64,000 nt of DNA from Burkholderia sp. WSM2230 (lineage in GTDB: Bacteria > Pseudomonadota > Gammaproteobacteria > Burkholderiales > Burkholderiaceae), in the NCBI RefSeq assembly GCF_000472445.1, contig NZ_AXAJ01000001.1, positions 496,643 through 560,642 on the forward strand, in the 5' to 3' direction. The notes beneath the pieces are model-generated. The model saw only the letters and a program-made list of their open reading frames with translations. It had not been told where the DNA came from and did not search any database. Made by a program: the position numbers and the translations under genes. Positions 42,040 to 51,645 of this stretch are shown piece by piece; within the stretch, counting starts at the first letter, position 1, and every line of letters starts with the position of its first letter.

Positions 42040-43125
42040 ATGTCGATAAAAATAAATGGTATACGCTGCGCGACGCGCTTCAACGCAGCATGCATTGCGA
42101 CGGCTCTTTTGGCGGCCGCGAGCGGCACAGCGCGCGCCGATTCCTCGCAGGCTGCGGCGGGCGCGGCTTCTATATCCTCTTCTTCGGTGCAGATGTACGG
42201 CCTGATCGGCATGTACGTTGACAGCGCGAAACTCAGCACGACGCGCGCAAGCACCGTGCAGATGGGCGGTGGCGGAATGACCACGTCGTTCTGGGGGATT
42301 CGCGGCCGCGAGGATATTGGCGGCGGCAATGCGGTGATTTTCAGCCTCGAAAGTTTTTTTCGGCCGAATACCGGGCAGATGGGGCGCAACACGACCGACG
42401 GGTTTTTTTCCCGTAACGCCTATGTGGGACTCACTGGTGCATACGGCACCTTCAAGTTCGGTGAGCAAACCAATCCGACGTATATCAACCAGCAACTCGT
42501 TAATCCATTCGGATCTTCCGTGGTCTTCTCGCCATTGATCGTGCAGTCATACACGGCGAGCTACAGCAACACGGTGATTGGCGATACCGTCTGGCAAAAC
42601 GCAATCGAGTATGTATCGCCAAATTACGGCGGACTCACCGGCACCGCGATTTACAGCGTGAGCAGCACGACAGGGCATCAGGGACGCGACAACGTCGGGC
42701 TGCATTTGACCTATGCGAACGGGCCGCTGACCGCCGTTTTTTCCGCGCAACGCGTGCGCACGGCGGCGGTTGCGCCGTCAAGCGGGCAGTACGTCTATCT
42801 CGCCGGCGCCGCGTATGATGCCAGGTTCATGAAGGTGTACGGCGCCGCGCAAATGACCAGCAACAACAACGTCGAAACGGGCTCGCACACTTATGAACTG
42901 GGCGTTTCAGTACCGCTCACGCCGTCGAATGTGATTCTCGCCGAGTGGGCGCGCACCAGACACAGCGCGCCGCTCGATCGCAGCAACGTGCGAAATACCG
43001 CGAGCCTTGCCTACCAGTACATTCTGTCTAAACGCACTTTCGTGTACACCGTGTATTCCTACGACAAGCTCACGGCCAACCCATCGGGCAGCACATATGG
43101 CGTGGGAATGCAGCATACGTTCTAG
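42040..43125 (+). CDS. Gram-negative porin (Burkholderiales type)
   Basis: The 361-residue protein starts MSIKINGIRCATRF, with a signal region ending RAD. It has the porin landmarks SVQMYGLIGMYVDS, SFWGIRGREDIGGGNAVIF, FFSRNAYVGLTGAYGTFKFG and the C-terminal YGVGMQHTF. It is about 45 residues shorter than the other porin at 29.9 kb. GTG 42037 is directly before ATG 42040; I used the ATG. It follows dctA by 152 bp and may be part of the ligI-dctA uptake set. Confidence 0.9.
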   Translation: MSIKINGIRCATRFNAACIATALLAAASGTARADSSQAAAGAASISSSSVQMYGLIGMYVDSAKLSTTRASTVQMGGGGMTTSFWGIRGREDIGGGNAVIFSLESFFRPNTGQMGRNTTDGFFSRNAYVGLTGAYGTFKFGEQTNPTYINQQLVNPFGSSVVFSPLIVQSYTASYSNTVIGDTVWQNAIEYVSPNYGGLTGTAIYSVSSTTGHQGRDNVGLHLTYANGPLTAVFSAQRVRTAAVAPSSGQYVYLAGAAYDARFMKVYGAAQMTSNNNVETGSHTYELGVSVPLTPSNVILAEWARTRHSAPLDRSNVRNTASLAYQYILSKRTFVYTVYSYDKLTANPSGSTYGVGMQHTF

Positions 43126-43144
43126 GCGAACAGCGCGCGCCGCG

Positions 43145-44296
43145 TCACGCGTTGTTTTCGGAATTGGCCCGCGCCGCCCCGTTGCATGAGAAAAGGCGAG
43201 CCAACAAGCCTCGCGATACTTGTGGTGCCTCGACCGCCTCCATTACATTGCGCCACCACCGCTCGCCACGATGCGGCGCGGCGAGGTTAAGCCGCTCGCC
43301 CATGCGCGGCGTAGAAAGCGCGACACCGCGCGCCGCAGCGAGTCCCAGCACGCGCTCGAAAGGCTCGTTCCACCTGTGCATCGCGAGATCGAACGTGCCG
43401 TTGTGAATCGGCACCAGCCAGCGGCCGCGCAGATCGACATGTGCCTGCACGGTTTCTTCGGGGTGCATATGAACGTATGGCCATTGCGCGTCGTACGCGC
43501 CGGTTTCGACGAGTGCCACGTCGAAGGGGCCCAAGCGTTCGCCGATCGTCCTGAAGCCGTCGAAGTAGCCCGTGTCGCCGCTAAAGAAAACTCGAAGGTC
43601 TTCGTCGACTATCACCCACGATGCCCACAGCGTGCTGTTGCCGTCGAACAGACTGCGCCCCGAGAAATGCTGCGCGGGCGTCGCCGTGAATGTGATGCCT
43701 CCGAGCTCCACGCTTTGCCACCAGTCGAGCTGCCGCACGCTTCTTGCCTCGATACCCCACTCGATCAGGCGATCGCCGACGCCTAGCGGCGTGACAAAAA
43801 GCTTTGTCGTGGCCGCGAGCGCGAGCACTGTTTCGCGGTCCAGGTGATCGTAGTGATCGTGCGAAAGAATCACGCCGGCAAGCGGCGGCAGATTCGCGAG
43901 GGCAATGGGCGGCGCATGAAAGCGCCTCGGACCGAGGCGCCGGAACGGCGAAGCGCGTTCTGCGAACACGGGATCGGTCAGCCAGAACTGGCCGCGCAAC
44001 TTGAGCAGCACCGTGGAATGTCCGAGGCGGTAAAGGCTTCTATCCGGCGCCGCAGCGAGATCGTCGCGGGTCAGCGCGTCCACGGGCAACGTGCCCGCCG
44101 GCACAGTGCCCGACGGCTTGTTGAGCAACACATTCCACGCAATGCGCAAGGTCTTGCCGAACGGTTCGACGGGGCGCGGCTTCACGTTGCGAAAGCGCTC
44201 GCCGTCGTGCTGTGCCGACAGGCCGGACAGTTCACGCCCGCGCCTCGCGGCAGTGAAACCCAACGCACGGCCAATGGAGTCGATAAACGATGTCAT
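43145..44296 (-). CDS. Metallo-beta-lactamase-fold hydrolase (NAPE-PLD/UlaG-like)
   Basis: The 383-residue protein has metal motif SHDHYDHLD plus GHSTVLL and later FFSGDTGYFDGF, PAQHFSGRSL and VPIHNGTFDLAMH, the pattern of the RomA/NAPE-PLD branch (PF12706/13483). This branch hydrolyses phosphodiesters or lactone-like substrates. The N-terminus is basic, without a clear export signal. The gene is divergent from TetR, with the palindromic operator about 30 bp before its start, so TetR likely represses it. Confidence 0.85.
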   Translation of the reverse strand: MTSFIDSIGRALGFTAARRGRELSGLSAQHDGERFRNVKPRPVEPFGKTLRIAWNVLLNKPSGTVPAGTLPVDALTRDDLAAAPDRSLYRLGHSTVLLKLRGQFWLTDPVFAERASPFRRLGPRRFHAPPIALANLPPLAGVILSHDHYDHLDRETVLALAATTKLFVTPLGVGDRLIEWGIEARSVRQLDWWQSVELGGITFTATPAQHFSGRSLFDGNSTLWASWVIVDEDLRVFFSGDTGYFDGFRTIGERLGPFDVALVETGAYDAQWPYVHMHPEETVQAHVDLRGRWLVPIHNGTFDLAMHRWNEPFERVLGLAAARGVALSTPRMGERLNLAAPHRGERWWRNVMEAVEAPQVSRGLLARLFSCNGAARANSENNA

Positions 44297-44326
44297 GTGC
44301 GACGTCCCGAGTTCGAAAGTAGACCA

Positions 44327-44362
44327 GGCAGTGTACTTTATAATCTCAAAAAGTAAACTGCC
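44327..44362. promoter_or_regulatory. TetR-type operator between MBL and tetR genes
   Basis: The inverted repeat pairs 44327-44338 (GGCAGTGTACTT) with 44351-44362 (AAGTAAACTGCC). They match at 11 of 12 positions with a 12 bp A/T-rich spacer. It lies in the 83 bp gap between the divergent genes, overlapping both promoter regions. Confidence 0.7.
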
Positions 44363-44379
44363 CGGTGTAAAATTTCCGA

Positions 44380-45003
44380 ATGGACCCGATCGTCACTCCC
44401 GTCACTCATCAACGCCTGACCGACCGCAAGCGCGTGGCCGTGGTTTCAGCAGCCATCGAAGAATTCCTTGATGCCGGTTTCGACGGCACCAGCATGGACC
44501 GCATCGCCGCGCGCGCGAACGTCTCGAAGCGCACCGTCTACAACCATTTCCCGAGCAAAGAGGCATTGTTCGCCGAAATATTGCGGCAGTTATGGGACGC
44601 GAGCCATGCCGGCGAGACCCTCGCTTACCGGGCGGCGATACCGTTGCGCGAGCAACTAATCGAACTCTTGATGCGCAAGCTGCGGCTTCTCAACGACGAG
44701 GCGTTTCTGGCACTGGCGCGCGTTGCGATCGCGGCGGGCATTCATTCGCCCGAGCGCGCCCGTGACATGGTCGCGCGTCTCGGCGAACGCGAGGAAGACC
44801 TGACCGTGTGGATACGCGCGGCCGCGGCCGACAAACGTCTGCGGATTTCCGATCCTGTGTTCGCGGCGCATCAGTTACAGGGGCTCGTGAAGGCGTTTGC
44901 GTTCTGGCCGCAGGTGACGATGGGACAGCCGCCGCTCAGCGAGACAGAGCAGCAGACAATCGCCGATTCTGCAGCGGATATGTTTCTGGCGCGCTATGCG
45001 TGA
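44380..45003 (+). CDS. TetR-family transcriptional regulator
   Basis: The 207-residue protein has an N-terminal HTH of TetR type: VSAAIEEFLDAGFDGTSMDRIAA then ARANVSKRTVYNHFPSKEAL. The C-terminal helical ligand domain (residues 70-207) resembles the AefR group. It probably represses itself and the divergent MBL gene through the palindrome at 44327-44362. Confidence 0.9.
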   Translation: MDPIVTPVTHQRLTDRKRVAVVSAAIEEFLDAGFDGTSMDRIAARANVSKRTVYNHFPSKEALFAEILRQLWDASHAGETLAYRAAIPLREQLIELLMRKLRLLNDEAFLALARVAIAAGIHSPERARDMVARLGEREEDLTVWIRAAAADKRLRISDPVFAAHQLQGLVKAFAFWPQVTMGQPPLSETEQQTIADSAADMFLARYA

Positions 45004-45015
45004 GGTTCTGCGTGC

Positions 45016-46797
45016 TTACCCCTCGTCTTGCCAATCGTGCCACTCGACGCGATACGTTTGCACATAATCGCTGACCGCCCGTCCCACGGTCGGCATGAAA
45101 GACTGCTCGCCGATACGCTCGAAAATGCCATAACGTTTGAGGCTGTCTTTTACCGGTCCCTTCAATTCCGCAAAGCAGAGCTGGATGTGCATTTCGTCAA
45201 GTTGTTCGATGAGTTCTGCCAGCATGTCGGCGGCGGTAGTGTCGATGTCGGTCACCGGCTCAGCGGCAATCACGATCCGGCGTGTGGGCGCTGGGGCCGT
45301 GTCGATTGCCTGTTGTACGCGCTCGCGAAAGATCTGCGCGTTCGCGAAGAAGAGCGGCGCATCCCAGCGCAACAGCACGAGGCCAGGAACGCGCCGCGCG
45401 TCAGGATGCCGGGAGATGTCGTGATAGCCCTTGACGCCCTCGACGCGCCCCAGCACCGCCGCATAGGGCCGCCACGCGCGCCATAGAAACATCAGCACGG
45501 CCAGCGCCAGCGCGATGCCGACGCCTGCCACCACGCCGGACAGCACGACGCCCAGAAAACAAACGAGCGCCTGCACGAATTCGCTGCGCCGCAGCCGATA
45601 AAGCCGCAGCACGCCGCGCATCTCCAGCAGGCCCAGCGAAGCGGCGATCACGACGGCGGCAAGCGCGGCCTGCGGCGTGTCATGCAGCGCCTGTGGTGCG
45701 AACAGCAGAAGGATCGCGACAATCGCGGCGGCCACGAGTCCCGTGAGTTGCGTCTTGGCGCCTGCGGCCTCCGCGACCGGCGTGCGTGATCCGCTTGCGC
45801 TCACAGGAAAGCCCTGAAACAGCGCCGCGGCCACATTCGCAATGCCAATGGCGAAACATTCCTGATTGCGATCGATGTGCCGGCCGCCGCGCAGTCCATA
45901 AGTTTGCGACAACATGCTGACGTCGGTGAGCGTGACGAGCGCGATGGCCAATGCTGTCGCACCGAGCGCGAGCCATTGGCTCAGTGCGAGCATCGGAAAT
46001 TCTGGCGCGGGCAGACCGCGTGGCACGTTACCGACAACCGCGACTCCCGCATTCGCCGCAAGATCGGCCCACGATACAGCGAGAGTCGCCGCCGCGACCG
46101 CGATGAGGACGCCCGGCACTCTTGGCGCCCAGCGTCGACAGGCCAGAATGACGACAAGCGAGCCCGCGCCGATGGCGAGCGCCGCGCCGTTGATCCGGCC
46201 CGCGAGTACGCCGCGCACCAGTTCCTGCACCTGTGTCACGAACGATTCCCCCTGCACAGGAAAACCAAATAGTTTGGGTAACTGATTAATTATGATGGTC
46301 AGCATGATGCCGTTGAGATAGCCATAGCGTATCGGCGTGGAAAGAAGATCCGCAATAAAGCCGAGTTTGAGTAGGCCGACGGCGGCGCAGAGCAGGCCGG
46401 AAAGCAGCGCGAGCGCGCCCGCCAGCATGACTGCCTGCGGGCCGCCATGCGGAGCGAGCGGTATCGCGGCAGCGAGAATCAGCGCGACCAATGCGGAATC
46501 CGGTCCCACCACGAGTATGCGGCTCGGCCCGAACAATGCATAGGCAACGAGCGCCGCAAGCGACGCATAGAGGCCCGCGACAGACGGCATGCCCGCAGCT
46601 TCCGCGTAGGCCATTCCGGCCGGCACGAGAACCGCGCTTAGCGTGACGCCCGCCATAGCGTCGTGAGTCAGCCAGGCGAGCCGATAGTCGCGCATCCACG
46701 TCAGGGCTGGAATCCGGCGCGCGAGCCGGCCAGCCACGCTCGCGTGATGCGGCGTGGCCCGCGTGTCTGCGTGAGATTTGCCGATTTGCACCTTCAA
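45016..46797 (-). CDS. SulP-family anion transporter with STAS domain
   Basis: The 593-residue membrane protein has about 12 hydrophobic segments: MAGVTLSAVLVPAGMAYAEAAG (SulP signature), VGPDSALVAL and GFPVSASGSRTPVAEAAGA. A C-terminal cytoplasmic STAS domain (about residues 460-590) contains AAEPVTDIDTTAADMLAEL. SulP proteins carry sulfate, bicarbonate or related anions. Codon 1 is TTG 46797; GTG 46791 is an alternative. It ends 13 bp from the convergent tetR stop and is a single gene. Confidence 0.88.
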   Translation of the reverse strand: MKVQIGKSHADTRATPHHASVAGRLARRIPALTWMRDYRLAWLTHDAMAGVTLSAVLVPAGMAYAEAAGMPSVAGLYASLAALVAYALFGPSRILVVGPDSALVALILAAAIPLAPHGGPQAVMLAGALALLSGLLCAAVGLLKLGFIADLLSTPIRYGYLNGIMLTIIINQLPKLFGFPVQGESFVTQVQELVRGVLAGRINGAALAIGAGSLVVILACRRWAPRVPGVLIAVAAATLAVSWADLAANAGVAVVGNVPRGLPAPEFPMLALSQWLALGATALAIALVTLTDVSMLSQTYGLRGGRHIDRNQECFAIGIANVAAALFQGFPVSASGSRTPVAEAAGAKTQLTGLVAAAIVAILLLFAPQALHDTPQAALAAVVIAASLGLLEMRGVLRLYRLRRSEFVQALVCFLGVVLSGVVAGVGIALALAVLMFLWRAWRPYAAVLGRVEGVKGYHDISRHPDARRVPGLVLLRWDAPLFFANAQIFRERVQQAIDTAPAPTRRIVIAAEPVTDIDTTAADMLAELIEQLDEMHIQLCFAELKGPVKDSLKRYGIFERIGEQSFMPTVGRAVSDYVQTYRVEWHDWQDEG

Positions 46798-47222
46798 TGA
46801 CCTCGCATGACGGACATTCGTTCATCTATTGTGTGACTGCGTGGCCCCAAGGTCAAAACGGGCGCAAGTCATGCATGCGTTACTCACATGCGTTGCCGTC
46901 CTTGCTCTGCAATGCAGGTTGCCAGCATTGAACATCTACGCGACGTTGCATTGGTGAGCTTGCGTTGCATGAAGCAATTGCGGGCAGAGTGCGTGCGGCG
47001 TGCATGCAGCGTACAGGCTGCGCTTTTTACATAGGATTGCAACTTGTACAGGGACAGAAGGCTCGCGTATTGCGAAGCCGTGTCGCGTCGGCATGCCGGT
47101 GATGCGTCGAGTTCCAGGCGCTGTTGCAGGCAATGGCCGACGTCGCACGATTTGTCGAAGCAGTCGCGCCTCGCCGAAGGCGAACAGTGTGACGTTCGAC
47201 GCTCACGACCCAAGAGGGGATT
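46798..47222. other. Intergenic region, 425 bp
   Basis: No convincing gene is seen on either strand. A direct repeat of CATGCGTT occurs at about 46872-46879 and 46887-46894. Base composition is more A/T than the flanks. It separates the SulP gene (minus) from the small plus-strand lipoprotein gene and should hold both promoters. Confidence 0.4.
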
Positions 47223-47408
47223 ATGATGAAAGCAGTTCTAAGGAAGGCGATGGTCGCCGTACTGTTTGCGGCGCTGGCAGGCGGCACAGTGGGGTGCAAA
47301 CGTTCCGGCACGAACGATACGGCAGGAACGGCGGGCATGAGCGGGCCGGCTGCCACGAGCAATAGCGTGGCGCCGCCTATGGGCGGTGCATCGGCCGCGA
47401 GTCAGTAA
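47223..47408 (+). CDS. Small exported protein, possibly lipoprotein
   Basis: The 61-residue product begins MMKAVLRKAMVAVLFAALAG. Cys25 is preceded by GTVG, a weak lipobox. The remaining 36 residues are Gly/Ala/Ser-rich (NDTAGTAGMSGPAATSNS). A GAGGGG motif precedes ATG 47223. It lies 106 bp upstream of the alcohol dehydrogenase gene. No function is known. Confidence 0.55.
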   Translation: MMKAVLRKAMVAVLFAALAGGTVGCKRSGTNDTAGTAGMSGPAATSNSVAPPMGGASAASQ

Positions 47409-47514
47409 GCTGCAAACGCGGGGCTTTTGCCTCGGGTCACGCGGCGCGAAGGCCGCGAAGGCCGTAAGTGCAAGGAGCGACGCCACGCCATCCGCCACGC
47501 ATTAGGGGAATGAC

Positions 47515-48501
47515 ATGCGCGCAATGGTGTTCGACGGAACCGCTCCGGTGCTGCGTGAGAGGCAAATGCCCGAGCCGCGGCCGGCGGCTGGTCAGTTGTT
47601 GATCGACGTTCACGCATGCGGTGTGTGCCGCACCGACTTGCATGTGATCGACGGAGAACTCGCGCATCCAAAGCGGCCGGTCATTCCCGGACATGAAATC
47701 GTGGGTACAGTCGCTGCGCTGGGCGAAGGTGTCGTCGGCTTCGAGGTGGGCGATCGCGTCGGCGTACCGTGGACCGGCCATACCTGCGGCCACTGCCGCT
47801 ATTGCGCGAGCGGCCGCGAGAATCTCTGCGACGAACCGGGCTTTACTGGCTATACGATCGATGGCGGCTACACCGAGCGCACCGTGGCCGATAGCCGCTA
47901 CTGCCTGCATCTGCCCGAGCGTTATTCCGATGTCGAAGCGGCACCGCTTCTGTGCGCCGGCCTGATCGGCTACCGCACGCTCAGCATGGCTGGCGATGCA
48001 GGCGCAATCGGCATCTATGGCTTCGGCGCGGCGGCGCATATCGTCGCGCAAGTGGCGCTGCACCAGGCGCGCAGGGTGTTCGCGCTGACGCGTCCCGGCG
48101 CCACCGCCGCACAGCAGTTTGCATTGCGGCTCGGGGTGCAGTGGGCCGGCGGCAGCGACGAGGCGCCTCCGGAAGAACTCGACGCAGCGCTGATTTTCGC
48201 GCCTGCGGGTCGCCTTGTGCCCGCTGCGTTAAGGGCGGTCGTGAAGGGCGGCGTTGTGGTGTGCGGCGGCATCCATATGAGCGACATTCCATCGTTCCCG
48301 TACGAGCTGTTATGGGGCGAGCGGCGCGTGTGTTCGGTGGCTAACCTCACGCGCGCCGATGGTCACGCCTTCATGCAACTCGCGGCGCAAGTGCCGTTGC
48401 AGATCGAAACCACGCGCTACGCGCTCGCAGATGCGAACCGCGCGCTGAACGATCTGCGCGACGGACGAGTCAACGGCGCGGCGGTGTTGTGCATGCGATA
48501 A
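47515..48501 (+). CDS. Zinc-dependent alcohol dehydrogenase
   Basis: The 328-residue MDR protein has catalytic zinc ligands in HACGVCRTDLH and PGHEIVG. The structural zinc cluster is CGHCRYCASGRENLC, and the Rossmann motif is IYGFGAAAH. This is a cytoplasmic NAD(P)-dependent alcohol/aldehyde oxidoreductase of the AdhP/AdhA type. The substrate is not determined. ATG 47515 has AGGGGAATGAC upstream. Confidence 0.92.
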   Translation: MRAMVFDGTAPVLRERQMPEPRPAAGQLLIDVHACGVCRTDLHVIDGELAHPKRPVIPGHEIVGTVAALGEGVVGFEVGDRVGVPWTGHTCGHCRYCASGRENLCDEPGFTGYTIDGGYTERTVADSRYCLHLPERYSDVEAAPLLCAGLIGYRTLSMAGDAGAIGIYGFGAAAHIVAQVALHQARRVFALTRPGATAAQQFALRLGVQWAGGSDEAPPEELDAALIFAPAGRLVPAALRAVVKGGVVVCGGIHMSDIPSFPYELLWGERRVCSVANLTRADGHAFMQLAAQVPLQIETTRYALADANRALNDLRDGRVNGAAVLCMR

Positions 48502-48725
48502 GGCGAGCAAATGCAGTGCGGATTGCGCGTGCCGCCTGATACGACAGCGCGTTGGTCAGGCCGACGCCGGCGATAGCGGCATCCATCGCCGCCTCTGCGG
48601 TGTTCGCCGACAGGCGCGCGTGAGCCGAACGCACGCATTCGCATTGAACCGCACCGGCTACCCCCGGCCAATGGCCACGAGCGCTACAATCATCATGACA
48701 TATCGCGCTATAACGGAGACACAGC

Positions 48726-49325
48726 ATGGCAACTCTTCAGCCGATCAGCCGCTATCCGGTGCCCGACCCGAGCGAATGGCCCGACGACATCAGCGCACGT
48801 ATCCTCGAAGTACAGCAGAAAGCCGGCTTCGTGCCAAATGTGTTTCTGACGCTCGCACATCGGCCGGATGAGTTTCGCGCGTTCTTTGCCTACCACGACG
48901 CGTTGATGCTCAAAGAGGGCGGCCTCACGAAGGGCGAACGCGAGATGATCGTCGTGGCAACGAGCGCAGTAAACGATTGCCTCTATTGCGTAGTGGCGCA
49001 CGGCGCGATCCTGCGTATCTACGAAAAGGCGCCGCTACTGGCGGATCAGGTCGCCGTCAATCACCGCAAGGCCGACATCACGGCCCGGCAAAAAGCGATG
49101 CTCGACTTCGCATTGAAGGTCTGCCGCGAATCGGGCAACGTCGACGAAGCCGACTTCCAGGGCTTGCGCGAACATGGCTTTTCTGACGAAGACATCTGGG
49201 ACATTGCTGCAATCACAGCATTTTTCGGCTTGTCGAATCGCATGGCCAATGTGATTTCAATGCGTCCCAACGACGAGTTCTATTTGATGGGGCGCGTACC
49301 CAAGGCCGCATCCGATACCCCGTAA
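48726..49325 (+). CDS. Peroxidase-related (AhpD/CMD-family) protein
   Basis: The 199-residue protein has the CMD/AhpD core with CLYCVVAHG at about residues 84-92, the CxxC-x-x-x-H redox motif. Typical flanks are GFVPNVFLTLAHRPD, LTKGEREMIVVATSAVNDC and WDIAAITAFFGLSNRMAN. This is a putative alkylhydroperoxidase or decarboxylase-like detoxification enzyme. ATG 48726 has ACGGAGAC upstream. Confidence 0.9.
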   Translation: MATLQPISRYPVPDPSEWPDDISARILEVQQKAGFVPNVFLTLAHRPDEFRAFFAYHDALMLKEGGLTKGEREMIVVATSAVNDCLYCVVAHGAILRIYEKAPLLADQVAVNHRKADITARQKAMLDFALKVCRESGNVDEADFQGLREHGFSDEDIWDIAAITAFFGLSNRMANVISMRPNDEFYLMGRVPKAASDTP

Positions 49326-49351
49326 AAATAGGCATATTTTCGCGGTGCGGT

Positions 49352-50602
49352 TCACGCACCCGCAGGTTCGGACAGCAATGCAGGCGCATGCAAGGTGCTG
49401 TCATCAATTGGAAAGTGCAGTAGCGCCGCGATAAGTCCACTCGCCACGGTTGCCTGCCACAGCAGCGAATACGATCCCGTCAGATCGAATACCACGCCGC
49501 CTAGCCACGCGCCGAGAAAAGAACCGATCTGATGGCTCAGAAAGCAGACGCCGAACAGGCTGCCAAGATGCCGCGTGCCGAATACTTTCGCAACGAGCCC
49601 GCTTGTCAGAGGAACAGTGCCGAGCCACGTCAGACCCATTACGGCGGCAAATATAACCACCGTCACCGCGCTTTTCGGCAGGAGAAAGAAGGCGCCAATC
49701 GTCACGCTGCGAATCAGATACAGCCAGCCAAGCACGTAATGCTGCCGGAAGCGGCCGCCCAACCAGCCGCAAGCCCAACTGCCCACCATGTTGAACAGGC
49801 CGATCAACGCGAGTGCAGTTGCGCCGAGCCCGACCGGCATATGGCACAGCGACAGATAACCCGGCAGATGCGTAGCGATGAATGCAAGCTGAAACCCGCA
49901 GGTAAAAAAGCCGAGCGTGAGTAGCCGGTAACCGCGATGCCGCGCGGCTTGCGCGAGCACCGCACGCAACGGTGCAACGGGCGGTTCATGCCGTGGCGTT
50001 GCCGTATGCGCGCGCCGGTCCAGCACCATGCCGAGCGGTGCCACCATCAGCATCACGAAAGCAAGTACGAAGAGCGACGTCGCAATGCCCGCATTGAGCC
50101 TGATTCCTTGCACGAGCGGGACCATCAATACCTGCCCGGCGGAGCCGCCGGCGCTGACAAGGCCCATCGCCATACTGCGCTTTTCCGGCGACGCCACGCG
50201 GCCAACCGCCGGCAATACGACGCCGAATGTGGTGCAGCTCACGCCGATGCCTACCAGCAAGCCCATACCGACTATCAGGAAGGGGCCGCTCGGCGCGGTC
50301 GCGGAGAGCGTGAGGCCCGCCGCAAACGTAGTGGCGCCGAACGCGACCACCGGCGCCGAGCCGTAGCGGTCCGCAGCCGCGCCCGCGAACGGTTGCGCGA
50401 AGCCCCACACGAGATTGTGCAGTGCAATTGCGAATGCGATGAGCGTGACAGGCAAACCTCGATCGAATGAAAACGGCCCGATGAAGAGCCCGAAGGTTTG
50501 CCGGATTCCCATTGCTGCGCTGAGAATGAGTGCGGCAGCGAGAATGACGAGTGTCGTGTGATTGAAGGCGGGCGCAAAGCGCTTGCTGCTGGTGGTCGAC
50601 AT
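49352..50602 (-). CDS. MFS transporter
   Basis: The 416-residue, 12-TM permease starts MSTTSSKRFAPAFNHTTLV. Markers are MGIRQTFGLFIGPF, an A-motif-like AGAAADRYGSA and a YNFGV-like CFLSHQIGSFLGAWLGG. It is of the oxalate/formate or monocarboxylate-like MFS group. The substrate is unknown. ATG 50602 has AAGGAG upstream. The following minus-strand LysR gene may regulate it, but the direct partner in the divergent arrangement is DUF899. Confidence 0.85.
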   Translation of the reverse strand: MSTTSSKRFAPAFNHTTLVILAAALILSAAMGIRQTFGLFIGPFSFDRGLPVTLIAFAIALHNLVWGFAQPFAGAAADRYGSAPVVAFGATTFAAGLTLSATAPSGPFLIVGMGLLVGIGVSCTTFGVVLPAVGRVASPEKRSMAMGLVSAGGSAGQVLMVPLVQGIRLNAGIATSLFVLAFVMLMVAPLGMVLDRRAHTATPRHEPPVAPLRAVLAQAARHRGYRLLTLGFFTCGFQLAFIATHLPGYLSLCHMPVGLGATALALIGLFNMVGSWACGWLGGRFRQHYVLGWLYLIRSVTIGAFFLLPKSAVTVVIFAAVMGLTWLGTVPLTSGLVAKVFGTRHLGSLFGVCFLSHQIGSFLGAWLGGVVFDLTGSYSLLWQATVASGLIAALLHFPIDDSTLHAPALLSEPAGA

Positions 50603-50718
50603 GGTTCTGATCTCCTTGCGCACAATGGTCGCAGCGAGTATCAGAAGCGGCAAAAGAAAAGTTTTCGACGACAGGTGAGCGCGGCTCACCTGTTCAATGA
50701 TTGACGTGCCGATGGCGG

Positions 50719-51645
50719 CTATTGCGGTGCGTCTGTATTGGCGCTCGTATCGCAAGAAACTTGCGCGGCCTCGGCGAGTATCCATTGCCTGAAGCCGACC
50801 AATTCCGGGCGGCGCTCAGCATCCTCTGCGCTGACGAGCCAATATGCGGTAGCCGAGTCGACCGTGTCGAAAGCCGCTGCGACGAGCGCACCGCTTTCGA
50901 GGTCGCGATTCACCAGCGGTCTGCGGCCGAGTGCAACGCCGAGTCCCATGCTGGCGGCTTCGAATGCGAGCTGGATCGTGTCGACACGCAAGCCGTCGTG
51001 CGGATTCACCTTGTCAGTGCCGGTCGCTTCGAGCCACGCCTGCCAGTCTTCGCTCGCGGCGTTCACGTGAATCAGCGTCGCGTTGTGCAGTAACGGCGTG
51101 CCGTGCTCGTCACGCAGCGACTCCAGATAAGCCGGACTGCATACCGGTACGAGCTCTTCTCCAAAGAGCCGCGTCCATGCCGTGCCCGCAACCGGCGCGC
51201 GGCTCAGTCGAATGGCGAAATCGAATCCATCCACTGGAAAACCGACCTGCCGATGCGAAGTGTCGACGCTCACATCGACATTGGGCCAACGCGCCCTGAA
51301 ACCCTGCAAACGCGGCAGCAACCAGCGCGATGCGAACGTGGGCGCACAACTGAGCGCAATCGGGCGGTTCGCACGATGATTCGGCAGACGCTGCGTGCCG
51401 ATAGCGATCAGCGAGAACGCTTCTGAAACATACGACAGATAGTCGGCGCCGGTCGCGGTCAATGAAATGCCGCGCGGCTCGCGTACGAAGAGTTCGACGC
51501 CCAGCGCTTCTTCCAGACCGACAATACCGTGACTCACGGCACTCGGCGTGACATTCAGTTCCGCGGCGGCGAGCTTGAAACTTTGATGCCTGCCCGCTGC
51601 TTCGAAAAAACGGAGCGCGGGCAAAGGCGGCAGACGTAGCGGCAT
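50719..51645 (-). CDS. LysR-family regulator (GcvA-like)
   Basis: The 308-residue protein starts MPLRLPPLPALRFFEAAGRH, with HTH TPSAVSHGIVGLEEALGVEL of the GcvA subgroup. The effector domain contains GFPVDGFDFAIRLSRAP. It is divergent from DUF899 and 116 bp upstream of the MFS gene start on the same strand. A longer start at 51684 is less likely; ATG 51645 has GAGGATG. Confidence 0.9.
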   Translation of the reverse strand: MPLRLPPLPALRFFEAAGRHQSFKLAAAELNVTPSAVSHGIVGLEEALGVELFVREPRGISLTATGADYLSYVSEAFSLIAIGTQRLPNHRANRPIALSCAPTFASRWLLPRLQGFRARWPNVDVSVDTSHRQVGFPVDGFDFAIRLSRAPVAGTAWTRLFGEELVPVCSPAYLESLRDEHGTPLLHNATLIHVNAASEDWQAWLEATGTDKVNPHDGLRVDTIQLAFEAASMGLGVALGRRPLVNRDLESGALVAAAFDTVDSATAYWLVSAEDAERRPELVGFRQWILAEAAQVSCDTSANTDAPQ

